A DNA stretch of 54,329 bases from Fragilariopsis cylindrus CCMP1102 (taxonomy: Eukaryota > Bacillariophyta > Bacillariophyceae > Bacillariales > Bacillariaceae). Where the stretch lies: the NCBI GenBank assembly GCA_900095095.1, contig FMBT01000147.1:1-54329 (forward strand), given 5' to 3'. The translations under genes and the position numbers were made by a program. The notes beneath the pieces are model-generated. The model was not told where the DNA came from, made no database searches, and was given only the letters and a program-made list of their open reading frames with translations. Of this stretch, positions 1 to 12,022 are shown in pieces (position 1 is the first letter of the stretch; every line of letters starts with the position of its first letter).

Positions 1-292
1 ACGTTCGTATTGTGCACGGAACAGAGCCTTCGTTAATGTAAATGCGTGTCCGATGTGTAAGTGACCATTACTGTAGGGGTAAGGAAATGTTACCATGAAG
101 ATTCTTTTGTACTATCGCCATATTCCGGTTCACTTTCAAAGGCCTTATGTGCTTCCCATTTTTGTTGCACGGATTTTTCATTCGACGCAGTGCATCCCTC
201 TTGGCAGTTCCCCTCACAGGTGCAGCGCAGCCACGACCGTCAAATTCTCCATGGCCTTGTGGCTTCTTCTTTGTTGCAATGGTGGTGGTCAT
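1..292 (-). CDS. Leucyl-tRNA synthetase, cytosolic type, 5' end only
   Basis: Charges tRNA-Leu with leucine. Read on the minus strand from the ATG at 292, the first frame gives a basic N-terminus and then KRDALRRM, which fits the start of eukaryotic LeuRS. A second frame continues with SVQQKWEAHKAFES. A third gives TFPYPYSNGHLHIGHAF, holding the class I synthetase HIGH signature in its LeuRS context, and runs off the window edge. Two single-base frame breaks separate these pieces; each can be closed by one base, so I read them as sequence errors. Nearly all of the gene lies beyond position 1. The missing transit-like leader and the KRDAL start favour the cytosolic enzyme. The family call is good; whether the gene is intact cannot be judged from this fragment. 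Confidence 0.78.
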
Positions 293-1127
293 CGCTGAGT
301 GTATTTAAATTCCTTTTCTTTTCGTCAATCTAATAATGATTCGTTGTTGTGTTGTGTTGCGTTTTTGTGTGCGGTACTACCTGTAACAGACTAGACGAAC
401 TCCTACTTACTAGAAGATTTTGTTCCAGAGAGATGTGACGATCTGATAAATGGAATACTTGCCAATTCAGTACCGAATTCATGTTCATTCTGAGCTCATA
501 ACCCTTTTTAAACAGCGTACCAGATATTAACTCTAACCCTAACTGTGTATAATTCCACGTTTCATTGACCCAACGAACTTGTTTAAATGTACGGTAGTAT
601 CATGATGATACTGTACCGTATGACTCGATTGTGTTGTAACTGTAATGAATCAATCACAAGCCCGTGGTGGTGTGAATGACCTGTCGTTTTTCTTGTTATT
701 TTTTTTTCTTCAGAAAAAGAATTTGTGACACCAACCAGAATTTCAAGGGAAGTTAATCATGCCGATAAAGACACGATCTAATATCCGCTTGTGTATTATA
801 TTATCCATTCAGAAATCAAGGTAGGAAAAAAAATAAGGCAGTTAAGCAAACCTTACTTCCATATTGTACTACGAATCCCATTACAAAACAAAAAAGTGAG
901 TTAGGAGACATCACCTCTGATTCAAAAGACGCACAATACTACAACCAGAGCTGATACTATTATTGTTACACCATCCATCCAGCCAGTACATGCACATACA
1001 TATCGTAGACACCTCAAGTGACATCAAAAATGTCTAACAGCATATAGTGGCCTATCGGCATTAATCCAAGCGGCAACGAGTCAACTTGGTGATTTAGGAG
1101 GAGGAGGGAGGAGGAGAAACTAATGCA
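293..1127. other. Intergenic, divergent promoter region
   Basis: Lies between the LeuRS start (-) and the HSF-like gene (+), so it should hold both promoters. AT-rich, with short A and T runs. No conserved coding signal or RNA gene was recognised. Confidence 0.6.
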
Positions 1128-2934
1128 ATGGAAGCAGGTAATGTAACGATGGATACAAGCGTTAGTGGGGGGCAGTAGTAGTAGTAGTAGTAGTAGTAGA
1201 AGTATTCCTACAACACCACATTGGAGTGTGAATACTACTCCAGGGTGGTGTGTCTGATCTGGATCTAGATGGTAACAACAACAACAGGTATTATGCTGCT
1301 GCTGCTGCTGCTGCTACTGCCGCAACTGTTGTTACTCCACTTGTAACATCGATTTCGTCGTATCAGCATCAGCATCAGCATCAGCATCAGGGGATACATC
1401 AGGAGGAATTGATGTAGAACAACATCCTCCCACCCTCTACTACTTTCCCAATGATATTAATGAATCTTCTTATAATCCAGCCTATGAAGATATTGTTACC
1501 TTCCTACCAGATGGAAAATACTTTGCTATTCGAAGGGTAGACTTTACCGATCTACTCCTCTACAATAATTTCCATTTAATAAGTTTCAATGATTTTCTGG
1601 AATTGATTATCGATGGGGATTTATCAGAGTCATAATGGCAACAGCATCAATAGTAAAGCTGACCACGGCAATAACGATAACAATAACAATAATAGCAGTA
1701 ACCACAGGCCGATATCTACGTTTTTCGTCATCCTCATTTCGGGATGAACCAGCCAGTAGATATGAATAAGATCAAGGTCAGGAATGTCGATATGGCATTA
1801 CTGAGAGAAGAATTGACCAATACATCTTCATCTCTTATTCAAAGAACAAGAAAAGTGTTGAAACAACGAATACGAACAACCAACAACAACAACAAGCGAC
1901 AACTATCTAGGATTTTTATCATCATCAACGATCGAGTTCATCGTCATCGTCATCAACTAATGATGATAAATCGACGAGATGACACCGATTTTCTTGATCC
2001 AATTTACCTTGCATCGAGTAGTAACGAAAATTATCGTGACCAAACAGCACAACAACAACAACTACGACGACGATCATCTTTGGAGTTACGGAGTGTGGCT
2101 CAGGCTATTACGGCATCCAAGTTACAGTTGTTGCATGGTTGTGGTGGTGAATTGGTCAAAGAATCGGATATTGGTTCCAATAACGACTATCCTGATGATA
2201 ATAGTAGCGCTCTTATCATATTGTGCAGATCATCAACAACAGGAAAGAAGGCAATCACAACATCGGACAAATCTTGTGAATGGAGGGGTAGAAACTGCCA
2301 CACAGAATATCGTAACGGATGCTATAGAGGCATTATTGTTCGATGAAAGTCACACCAGAGATACATTCATGAGACATGAGAAGGAGCTCTCTGTATCGTC
2401 CCTACCAGGTGTGGTACCCATTAGTATGCAACTCTTTTCGGAAAACAACAACGACGACGGCAAAAGTAGTGATACATCATCATCATCACCCAGTAATTAC
2501 AATGATGGAGGAAGCAAAAGGAACAAAAGTTTGGGGATTGTAGTAGGAAGAATGACCACAACTCTTCTACTTCCTCGTCTTCGTCAAAAAGTAAACCTAA
2601 AAGAAAAGCGAATGGCAAAGGGAGGAGGAAGACTTCATCATCCTCATTGTCATCAAAGCTTCAATCGTCTTGGGAAATTAATACCACGTGTGCAATCAAT
2701 AGTAGTCTCGAGGATGCGTCTAGAAATAATGATGTTACTAATGCTGATACTGATACTATTACTGGATCTACGCCAGAAAAACTTCGAGTTGTCATACCGC
2801 CAAATGATAATTCACCAACTCGGCAGCAAAGATATGTCGGATCGATGATGGTCGTCAGTCCTGCTCGGATGGAAGCTGCAGCAGCTCTTGTAAGTCAATC
2901 TAGATATAATAGGACTGATGGGGAATTTTCCTAA
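1128..2934 (+). CDS. HSF-type DNA-binding protein, frame broken
   Basis: Likely a nuclear transcription factor of the heat-shock-factor family, which is expanded in diatoms. The ATG at 1128 opens MEAGNVTMDTS. After Ser, Ala/Thr and Ala-Ser repeats comes the domain core: FLPDGKYFAIRRVDF, then FNDFLELI and GFIRVI, a polar Asn-rich insert (about 1640-1720), and IYVFRHPHF. FRHPHF is the hallmark of the end of the HSF DNA-binding domain. Downstream frames hold MALLREELTNTSSSLIQRTRKVL, TDAIEALLFDESHTRDTF and RMEAAAALVSQS, resembling the conserved C-terminal part of diatom HSF-like proteins. At least four frame changes occur between 1128 and 2934. They may be sequence errors, as elsewhere here, or real decay in a repeat-rich gene. 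The family call rests on the DNA-binding domain; the exact end is uncertain. Confidence 0.68.
1174..1390. repeat. Trinucleotide and hexanucleotide microsatellites inside the HSF-like gene
   Basis: (AGT)n at 1174-1199, (GCT)n at 1295-1315 and (CAGCAT)n at 1363-1390. In the HSF-like reading they encode Ser, Ala and Ala-Ser runs before the DNA-binding domain. Confidence 0.9.
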
Positions 2935-3488
2935 AATTTGCTGCTGCTACTGCTGCTGCTGCTACAAAGACAGCCCCGTGATGACAATGCATTATGGGTT
3001 GTTGTTATGACGTGTTGAACAACGTGCGTAGGTGGAGTGCGATTAAATTAGTGTACCGGATCCCTTACGCAATGGAATTATATGTGTTACCGCACTTGGT
3101 CTGGCCTGGGACGTTGGTAACCTAATAGACAAACTATTCCTAAAGTATAAACGTATAAGTCTCTTCTTCGCTCCCTTTTTATTCTGTTCTAATATTTACT
3201 AGAAATTGGCTTGGATACAAACCATGTCAGTCCTTATTTGAGCGTATAGTAGTTGTATTGGTACAATTCAAACATACACATACACATATATTTATAGCCA
3301 ACGAGTATCTTTTTCATTTGTAATGAATCTCTATTTATATCTTATATGTGGTATATTTTGCATCACAACGAGCAAATGCTGACTTGACAGACAGACAAAC
3401 AAACAAACAAACAAACAAACAAACAAACAAACAATCCAAATCAAATCAAACACAGATTTGTTTTTGACAAATTATTATTTGCTATTAT
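2935..3488. other. Intergenic between convergent genes, with a (CAAA)n microsatellite
   Basis: Separates the 3' ends of the HSF-like (+) and thioredoxin-like (-) genes. A (CAAA)n tract runs from about 3395 to 3433. No other structure was recognised. Confidence 0.7.
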
Positions 3489-4332
3489 TTATTTGTTGTT
3501 CTTTGGATTATTATTATCAGTAGTATCATTTTCGTCGTCGTCATCTTCAATATTAGGTAACCAATTTTCAAATTCATCTTCGAAGCTTTGCTGTGCTTTA
3601 TCAGCTTGCTCATCGAAGAAACCTTTGTTGGTATTCCAATCATAAGCTGGTACGAACCGATTGGTGGTTCGTGGTGTTCGTGTCATATCCTTCGCTTGAC
3701 CATCTCCCCATTGTAACTTTCGTTTTTGATTGCATCTTCACTAAATAAATCTAATTCAGTATTTTGAAATTGATACATATTTAAACTGTTTCTAATTCTT
3801 GAAGGTCCGGACCTTCCATTCTTGCTACTCTATTGCCTTGATAGAAAATATCGACGGTCGGCCACGTCATAATATCTACCTTACCTAACAACAAGTCACT
3901 ATTTTCATACTCTTCCATGCATCTTAGGAATAAACTGGCAGGATTTGCTCTCGCAAACGCTCATACTCGGCCTCAGTGGCTCGACATTCGTCACGAGTTA
4001 CGATGAATATTTGGCCACCACCACGATTCCATCCGGTCGTTCTGGAATGATTGACTGGCCAATTTTACTATATTTTCTAATTCTTCGATCTCATTGAATT
4101 CTTTGACCAAGTACGAACCGGATGATTCGCCATAATAATCTCCTTGTGCATCACCAACCATTTGCTGATGTTGTCTGTGGCGATAGTATGTATTTTCACG
4201 TTTGTAGTGCTGTTGTGACGGTGACCAATAGGAAGGTATGAATCCGTACACATCATTATTGTTCAAGATAGCAGCAGTGGCAAAACAGCATAGTATAATG
4301 AAAAGAAATCATGATAGAAAGTTGAAACGCAT
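3489..4332 (-). CDS. Secreted thioredoxin-like protein, frame broken
   Basis: Read on the minus strand. The ATG at 4332 opens MRFNFLS, then an in-frame TGA, then FLFIILCCFATAAILN, which looks like a signal peptide interrupted by one wrong base. A Tyr/Gln/His-rich stretch follows, then GGGQIFIVTRDECRATEAEYERL, and in another frame RANPASLFLRCMEEYENSD. Next come KVDIMTWPTVDIFYQG and NRVARMEGPDLQELE, matching the cis-Pro strand and C-terminal half of a thioredoxin fold. The last part (start 3686) has WNTNKGFFDEQADKAQQSF and an acidic, Asn-rich end. Three or more single-base frame breaks lie between these pieces. The CxxC position reads CRAT, so the second cysteine is not evident. Could be an ER or secreted redox-fold protein; the substrate is unknown. 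Confidence 0.6.
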
Positions 4333-5127
4333 TATGACGCGTATTTATTTTCAAGTGTAACATATTGTTTGATGTTTTAGCAGCATTTTTTATAACGGAG
4401 GATAGCGTTTTTGTTTGTGTTGCCTGATTACAGTAGTACTAGAGGTTAGCTCGGAGGCATCGTGCCATTGTCAAAGAACGACTACTCCTTTATTTAATTT
4501 ATCGTAACGTTAAGTTAGTGATCTTTTTTTACGATACATGATATTTTCAGTCACAGAAACAATTCGGGGGATTGTTATTTTGTGGTTGATTTTATTCAGG
4601 GGATGAATGACTGAAATCTAGCTTCCTACGTCTCTCTTACCGTAGCTAGCGAGAGCTGTATTACAGAGCTGATTACAGAGCTGTATTACAGAAACGCGGA
4701 TGGTCCGAAAGTCGCGCGCTACTACGGTATACGTCGAAGTGAATGAAGCAATCCAGTATAATAATATTAGACTCTATAATATGACATTGATACAATGTAG
4801 CTACGTAATACAGTCGCGAGTGACTACTGGTCTGACTTCGATTTGGATGTCGGTGTTGGTTCATCTTCACTGTACTTATACATAGTATTATATTTATATA
4901 ATTATGATACGTGGATAATATGTCTAGCGATCAATGTCTATTTTAATAAGACTTGGGGATGGGTGGGCCTCGAAATTCGTTATTCTTTGTTTGCCTATCT
5001 CGTCGTCGTTGCTTTGCCTGCCAATTTCGTATTTGCATACACTGGAACACCGGGAACACACATCAGCAACAACAACAACTACTACTAGTGAAACGGTGTT
5101 TCATTCAACTTTGGATTATACACTACC
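4333..5127. other. Intergenic, divergent promoter region with a short triple repeat
   Basis: Upstream of both the thioredoxin-like (-) and LicD-EEP (+) genes. At 4652-4691 the motif AGAGCTG(T)ATTACAG occurs three times in tandem. The small ORFs here show no conserved features. Confidence 0.6.
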
Positions 5128-7510
5128 ATGCCGTTAGCCCTCAACAAGGCCAACAAGGCCAACAAACAACAAACAACAAAGGACTACAAGCATGATCGAA
5201 TGACTGAAGAAAATCTCGCTTTCGTTTCAAATTTTTAAGTTGTTAAGTTTTTCCATCGTAGTGTTCGTTGCCTCGATCTCTGTTTCTATTTTTTCATCTA
5301 TGAATACTATTATTACTAAAGTCATGAACGATAGTTATATGATCGATGATTCTCCTGAAGTTGTGGCAGCACCGCTTTCTAGTAACGTTAGTGAATCTGC
5401 TGCGCAGACAAAGAAGGATGTTGTAGTAGCGATGAGTAACAGTCACGAGGATGACAAAAATGTTGATCCGCCAAAGACTACCGCAATAGCCAAATGTGGG
5501 GAGATTTTACAAGAATATCAGGAGACATTAGATGTTGTGACAAACATCATCGATCTTATAAGAAATAATCCTGTTCATGTTCCGAAACACACAATGATGT
5601 ACAACAGAGAAAGTCATAATAAAGGCGATGTGAAATCTCTGCTATTGAAGCAGTCCTGTTTGTATGATGTCTTGACTCGTTGGAACCAGCTGGCAATGGA
5701 TCTTGAAATATCACGATGGGTTGTTCATGGTGGGAATTCGATTGGAGCAAAGTGTTATGGTGGAATGAATCCTTGGGATGACGATATCGATATTACCGTC
5801 TTTGATTGCCAAGCACTCGATGAGCTGTGGAAGAACGGAGAACTAAATATCACAAGTCGCCACCCAACTCTCGATGAGAGAAGTCACTCCATGAACAATA
5901 GACATGCCAAGTGGGATTCTCGATTGATTGCATCAGCGGGTGACGATTTGATACTTACGAGGGGGATATATGTTGTAATTGGTATAAGCTGCTCACAGTG
6001 TCAGAAGCCTTCCAGTGGAAACCAGGAGACAACATTGGAGGTATGGATATTGAATGTAAGAGCCGTGGATCATCAAGCCGAGAGAAAAACACGCAGCGGA
6101 AATCTAATTGGACGGATTATTTACAAGGTACGGAAGAACTCTACATTGTGCCATACGGGCCAACAACAATCCAGGTAATGGATCCAAGAAAATTGAACGA
6201 ATACATTAAACTTCGATATGGAAAAAATCCCCCTGTCAATTTCCTTTTTCAAATGGCTTGGAGATTGAAAAATTCCCCTCGGTGTTCCATTCATCTAACA
6301 ATGAGACCACAGGTGTTCGTGCTCAAGTCTATCAAGTAGATCAAGATCGAGCCCAAATGAACTTTGCACTCAAAAATTGGTATGTCCCTAATTCTCAACG
6401 AATAGATTGGCTGGGTAAAAAGGGTAATAAGAAACAAAGTGAATACTTCAAACAACTTCCAAATTTCGACAAAATTGAGATAGATAACACTATATCTACA
6501 GGCTGCCAGTGGAGTGCAAATGCTACTATAAAGGTAATTGGCTGGAATGCTGAGCGAGGAACGCACTGGGATAAGTTCTACAAGTTGATCAAAGAGAAGG
6601 ATGAACTGAACTCACCTCATGTCATTTTGCTGAATGAAATGGACATTGGCATGGCAAGGAGTGGTAACTTACACGCAGCACGTTGGTTGGCGTTACAACT
6701 AGGAATGAACTATGCATATGGCGTTGAGTTTTTAGAACTTACCCGTGGCACCAAAAAGGAGCAGAACATAACCGAAGGCAAACGCGATGCGCTATCTTTG
6801 CATGGTAACGCAATTTTGACCAAGTGCATACTGGGAGATGGCTTGATCATACGGGATCCATTGCCTCATACTTACTTTTCGGACAAAGCTCATAGAGGTA
6901 TCAACGCTGATGGGTATGAAGTTCGCCTTGGGGGACGTATGGGACTTTTTGCTCGCATTTTTGAAAAATCTAGCAATATTATTCCAGGAACACACAACTT
7001 GACAAGGGATAGCTTTCACATCCCAAAAAAACTTCCTCCTCATTGTGTTGTCGGAAATGTACACAAGCTAAACGAAAACGCAGAAACTAGGAATACGCTA
7101 TGGAATTTCTATGGCTTTGGTGCTCCGGCAGCTAACTCTACATCAATCTATGATGGCAAAGGTGTTGATCGCGCATCATCCCAACATGGCGTAATCATCC
7201 AAGGTGACTTTGGTCCTCAATTTTGCTCCCTTGGAGGGTTGGGAAAAATGAACAATTATAAGATACACAAAACATTTCCATCCAAATGCCTTCCTAATGG
7301 GAAATCAAAAATGGGACCCATTTCTGGGGATTTCATTTGCACAAACATGCGTGGAACTCGTGAAGTAAAGGTGACGCCACCTTGCGATTGGAGCAACAAT
7401 TCGAGCCCATGAACTTGGCAGATCATGCCATTGTTTCCATTGAGGTTGGTCCAACAAAAAGCAAGCGTGATGAGCACATTTTTTTTAAAGTGCTCATCTC
7501 ATGCGATTAA
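5128..7510 (+). CDS. LicD-like domain fused to an endonuclease/exonuclease/phosphatase domain, type II membrane protein
   Basis: The ATG at 5128 gives a polar start (MPLALNKANKANK...), then, after a one-base break in a T-run near 5234, one membrane anchor (LLSFSIVVFVASISVSIF). This fits a Golgi or ER type II protein of about 790 residues. The first domain is LicD-like (nucleotidyltransferase fold that modifies glycans or phosphocholine): HGGNSIGAKCYGGMNPWDDD, then CCNWYKLLTVSEAF. The second domain, from about residue 470, is EEP-like: WNAERG, LNEMDIG, HGNAIL, QGDFG and, at the end, LADHAIVSIE. These supply the Asn, Glu, Asp and His positions expected of the family. Frame breaks occur near 5234, 5945, 6240 and 7395; each is closed by about one base, and domain reading continues across them. 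The second domain could act on a nucleotide-sugar or lipid phosphodiester; the substrate is unknown. Confidence 0.78.
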
Positions 7511-7586
7511 TCAACTTCAGTCTGCAACATACTGAGTGCATGTTCCAAGTTCCAAGAATCACATTTGCGCATAATCACACCACATC

Positions 7587-7631
<45 letters not shown>

Positions 7632-9064
7632 ACATGTTGTATTCTAATTTAACACATTAATTAAGTCTTATTTATTAAGTTTTGTGTCGTTGTCACAACT
7701 TTAGTTTCCTGTAGTCAGCATGTATTTCAATGATGTTGCAATTGTACTGAGTTGCCGGCGGCATCCTTACAGTAAGGTCGGTGGACGGCGACAAATTTCG
7801 AGCTTGTTGAATGGACGAACAACGAAACTAAAACGATACGTGTATAAGTATTGAAAATTAACTCAAAGCAGTTATTATATTTGTAACTGTTGTGAAAGAT
7901 ATCATAATATTAAACTATGGTAGTTGGTTTTATTATTAAATATTGTTCCTTCAACACTACTTGTACAACCGATTGATCGATCGATCGATCGACAATGGAC
8001 TCGGAAAATAGATGAATAATAGCATGATCATATGAGGGAATAGTGGAGATGATGGTTCACTCAGCGGCATGGAAGTGCGGCTGGTATCTATTTTGTGGGA
8101 TTCGATTACACAACACACACACACACCACACACACACACACACATGATGTTATTTTTTATATAAAAAACACGTCCAACATACCCGTTGATAATGGATCCC
8201 CTTCTAACACTCTATTAATAGAGTAAAACCAACCACCAGTCATTTTCCTCTTTTTTGTGCTTGACGTAGCAGAATAGATTAAGGCTCTAATAATTGAACC
8301 GACTGGACGGTGCATTAACGTAACAATGATAGACTAGACATACTATTCGTTTAGCTCATACTCTTATTATTCATTTGGAGTCCTCCTCTCTTTTATGCAC
8401 CTCTTGTGGCGATTCGTAATTTGCCTGCCATCCTCTATACATGTCATAACATACAACCCATAGAATTTTCCCCAAATGACCAAATTCAACCGAAACTTTT
8501 ACTACCTATTAACCGTATTGATTGTTAGATATCGGTACCTCTATTTCATTAAAACCAATCTCTATATTAGTGGAGGTTCGACTATTTACATTCCCATTGT
8601 CATGTATCGATGGAAAATAATTTTTGTTACTGTACACATAAAAAGTACTTACCTCAACGCGAGTAGATTGTGTACGGTACTGGAAAACTCTAATCGACTT
8701 GTTAGACTAAATTCATCTACTTCAATACAGTACGCTGTACTGTAGTGAGTAGAATGTAATTTAAAGTGCGCGAAGCGAAAGGGCGGGCTCGTGTGTTCAG
8801 GTCATTCGTGCACCTCCTTTTCGATCACGACAAAAAATATATGAGAAATACGAAATAACGAAATCCTTGACATGATCTAACGCTCTCTAGCCTACAAGTA
8901 CCGGTAGGTCACAAAAGTCTTCTTTATACTTGCAACTCCACCTTGAATGAATCGACCATATAAATAGATTAAGACGCAAACAGCGAATAACTACAATACA
9001 GTAGAGACTACAAAAACAAAATACAAACCAATTCCTAATCTACCAAGAAAAAAAATATTGACCA
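7511..9064. other. Intergenic, microsatellite-rich
   Basis: Contains (TG)n at 7588-7630, a short (GATC)n run near 7975-7992 and (AC)n at about 8107-8145, then a dispersed repeat copy (listed separately). No coding signal was recognised. The last few hundred bases should hold the promoter of paralogue A. Confidence 0.65.
8165..8610. repeat. Dispersed repeat, copy 1
   Basis: Shares at least three collinear blocks with 29885-30140: a block around AACATACCCGTTGATAATGG, a block starting GCACCTCTT and running through ATTTGCC to TATAC, and ATTCCCATTGTCATGT. Spacing differs and identity is moderate, so this is an old element, perhaps a non-autonomous transposon. A 14-base palindrome (CTCTATTAATAGAG) lies at 8209-8222. 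Confidence 0.5.
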
Positions 9065-10636
9065 ATGATGACAACCATGATTATGGGCAGAAAAATGTTA
9101 CAAACAGTACTTTTCGTTCTGGGTCTGGTAGCTGTTGCTATTATGTTGCCGCATTCGACCGTTGATGCAACAACGACTTCAGATACAAATGGCAGTTCAT
9201 TACGTCGTCGTCCTACACAAAAAGTAAGAGGAGTTGGAAGAGATCTTGCGACTGGAGTTGGAAAATCACTGGATGATAAGGACGACGACGGCAAGGGTGC
9301 ATCAAAATCGTCGAAGTCAGGAGGAGCGGCTACTGCAATTCGACCAACTCGAACCAATAAAGCTGCTTCCTTGGACATAATGAACCAAGGAAGAGAAAAC
9401 CCAAAACATGGTACTGATATAACGGTCGAAAGCCACAGCAGTAATGCAAAATCAAACAAAGTAGTGAAATCCGACAAAGAGGAAAGATCGTGGTGCGGCG
9501 AAAAACAATAGAAACAAAAACAGTCCTGCTGTAGAGAACGGCGTAGAACATTTTCAGGAAGGTAAGAAATTGCATATGATGATGTGATAGATAGATATAT
9601 ATATATATATATATATATATAGGCTAGTGTAGTGCAGAATTGTAGTATCCACAAAATTCTTATTTCATTTGACTAACATGCAGTTTTATTCTTCCAAATA
9701 TCCTACCGTACAGTTGAAGTCGAAGTTTACAGAAGACAAGTCCCGAAGTTTTCAATTCATTTTACCATCGAAGATCCGGCTTCTGGTAATCCTCCAAATA
9801 TGGCGGACTACAATGAACTATCTGAAGTCAGTGAGGAATATTTAGATAATTTCTTCCGATCTGTCTTCGAGGATCTGAAAGTTAGACATGATGGTACTAT
9901 TTTATTTGTGAGTGTCAACGACGAAAATCCATTTACTGTAGATTTCGTCGTAACACTAGAGTTTATCATTCCCGGTGAGGTTCCAACGGTGAACTTTCTG
10001 ATTGATCGACTCCAGGAGGGACTGGAAAGAGATACGTCTATGGCATTCTTTATTTCCGATTTGAGTACGATGAGTGAAACTAATCCTTTCTCGAAAACAG
10101 TGTCGATTGAAGTTGTTAGTCGCCCTCCAGTATCAGCTGCAGAAATGAATGGCGGTGGAAATTCACCATTAGTTAATGTATTCACCAAAAACAAACATAT
10201 CATGTTTTCTTTCCTGGCAGGAATTGGATCTGTCGTTCTCGTAGTTGCTGGATTCATGTGGATGAGAAAGACGAGATCTAATAAGAATCCTACCTCAGAC
10301 TCTGATCAAACTTTTGCATCGTTCGATAAGTCGAAGACCACAGGCACGCCCGGTGGTGCTGGGTCTTCAGGAGTATATGGTGCGGATGAGGAAACAATTA
10401 GTTATCTAAACTCCATTCGAAAGCGATACAAAGACAGTGATGGAACGAGTAAGCGTGGTAGCGGGCAGACTAAGTCATCTGTTTTTAGAAAGAGTAATAT
10501 ATCTGCTGTAGAGGTGGCGGGATCGTTCGACGAGGAAGAAGATTCGATATGTGATACTGCTAGCACCAGATCTCAAGCTGATGTGGGCTCTTTGAATTCA
10601 TCCGACGTAGAAGATGACCTACTAACTATCAATTAG
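9065..10636 (+). CDS. Silaffin-like type I membrane protein, paralogue A
   Basis: Function unknown. Exon 1 (9065-9561) encodes a signal peptide (MLQTVLFVLGLVAVAIML), the post-cleavage motif NGSSLRRR, then a short acidic and Lys/Ser region (DDKDDDGKGASKSSKSGG). One frame break lies near 9490. A phase-1 intron (9562-9713) is followed by exon 2. This holds the conserved pre-membrane domain: SIHFTIED, YNELSEVSEEYLDNFFRSVF, VDFVVTLEF, and NPFSKT at its end. Next are a TM helix (FLAGIGSVVLVVAGFMWM), a basic stop-transfer and a Ser-rich acidic tail ending EDDLLTIN. Same order and intron phase as paralogues B to D downstream. It has the shortest Lys/Ser region of the four apart from the degraded C. 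A cell-surface or vesicle role in wall formation is inference. Confidence 0.8.
9595..9621. repeat. (AT)n microsatellite in the intron of paralogue A
   Basis: About 13 AT units inside the phase-1 intron. Confidence 0.9.
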
Positions 10637-12022
10637 GAAGTGTAATAGTTCCAGATTGTCAATGTGTTTATCCAAGTGATGTTATCCCATCTGTACATTA
10701 GTGGCTCGAATCCCCTTGGCTGTTAACTGCCGTATTCTATATTGGAAAATAAAAGTGATAATAGTTAATTAAATAGTGGCTATAAATTTAGTAAAACAAG
10801 TAAATAAATGAGATATTAACCTACAAATGGATCGCATGTTCTATTAGAATAGAGTAGTCTGGTATGTAGAAGAAAATGGATCAGGGCAGCAAAAAAGATA
10901 TGCAAGAGATTAAGATTAACTTTGGTCAACAAACGGGTGTGTGCTTTCAAGAGCTATGTCAATATTTAATGGTGCTTACTCACACATGACAATGGGAGTT
11001 TGTGCTGTTGGATATATGTAGGAATAATAGGACATTATAGTAAGTACTTGAACTAGTTATGCTTTGTTTGTCCTTTTATCAGCTGCAACTATGGAGAACT
11101 ATGTCTCAAATAAAATAAGAGAAAGACTGTTTTGGAGTGGGGGTAATTTTCAACCTGTTTTATTGAGTTATCACATTTAGTAAGCATTCAACAAAGTAAT
11201 GGCAGCCCCAAGGGCATGTTCCGAGCATGTCATATGAATGTCCATGGGACTATAAAAGAAGAGTATAGCGTGTATTCAGAAGCAAATATTGCATGTATTG
11301 CCTTCTTTGTCTCTGTACATTATTGAATAGTATCTATGATATTATACTATAGTATAGTAGTATATATAGTGAGATTAGATCAGATTAGACTTTAGACCAG
11401 ATTAGATTAGATCAGATCAGATCATCAGATAACATCACTTGGTTATTGTTTATTGTAAATTGTTTATTGTTTGAGTTGACTTCTTGCATTCATTTTCATT
11501 TCCTTTTGCCATCCTATGCCTAGTTCGTTATATGATACTAACTCAACAGCTCTTCCATTACTGATTCGATTATGTTTGGTTTGGAATTGATTGTTGATGT
11601 TGTTGCTGTGTTTGTGTCTTTTCTTTTTTTACCACAAAAAATTTCATCGTTATCAGTCCCTAGTATTATATTCCATTCCAGTCCCGGCGTTGTCTCAAAA
11701 TGACAATGATGTCGAGATGGTGCAGTTAATCAATGTCAAATGGTGCGCATTAAGCTTGTCCAGATTCACAGAGGTGCGCGATCACACGCTTACTTACAAC
11801 AAAATTGAAAATAAGGTTTTGGAGGCGTAACGAAAAATCAATTTCTCTACTAGTATTATCGCACCCAACGCTTCCTCTACCTACCTAAGTTACTGGAATA
11901 CATTCTTACTCCACAAAGTTATCTCGTCTATTGTAATTGTATCACACCAACCACTTACTTACATTACAACGATCTTAAACAAGAAGAAACCGTGATATTA
12001 TAGGAATCGTAACAGTTTGACC
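10637..12022. other. Intergenic between paralogues A and B
   Basis: No gene recognised. AGATT/AGATC-type simple repeats lie at about 11370-11425. A 79-codon ORF at 11591-11830 has no conserved feature. The final 200 bases, rich in ACAA and CCAAC, precede the start of paralogue B. Confidence 0.6.

Noticed and set aside
10690-10720. GGCTCGAATCCCC as a tRNA T-arm
   Set aside because: No acceptor or anticodon arms could be paired around it.
11591-11830. 79-codon ORF between paralogues A and B
   Set aside because: No domain, no family resemblance to the neighbours, length within chance.
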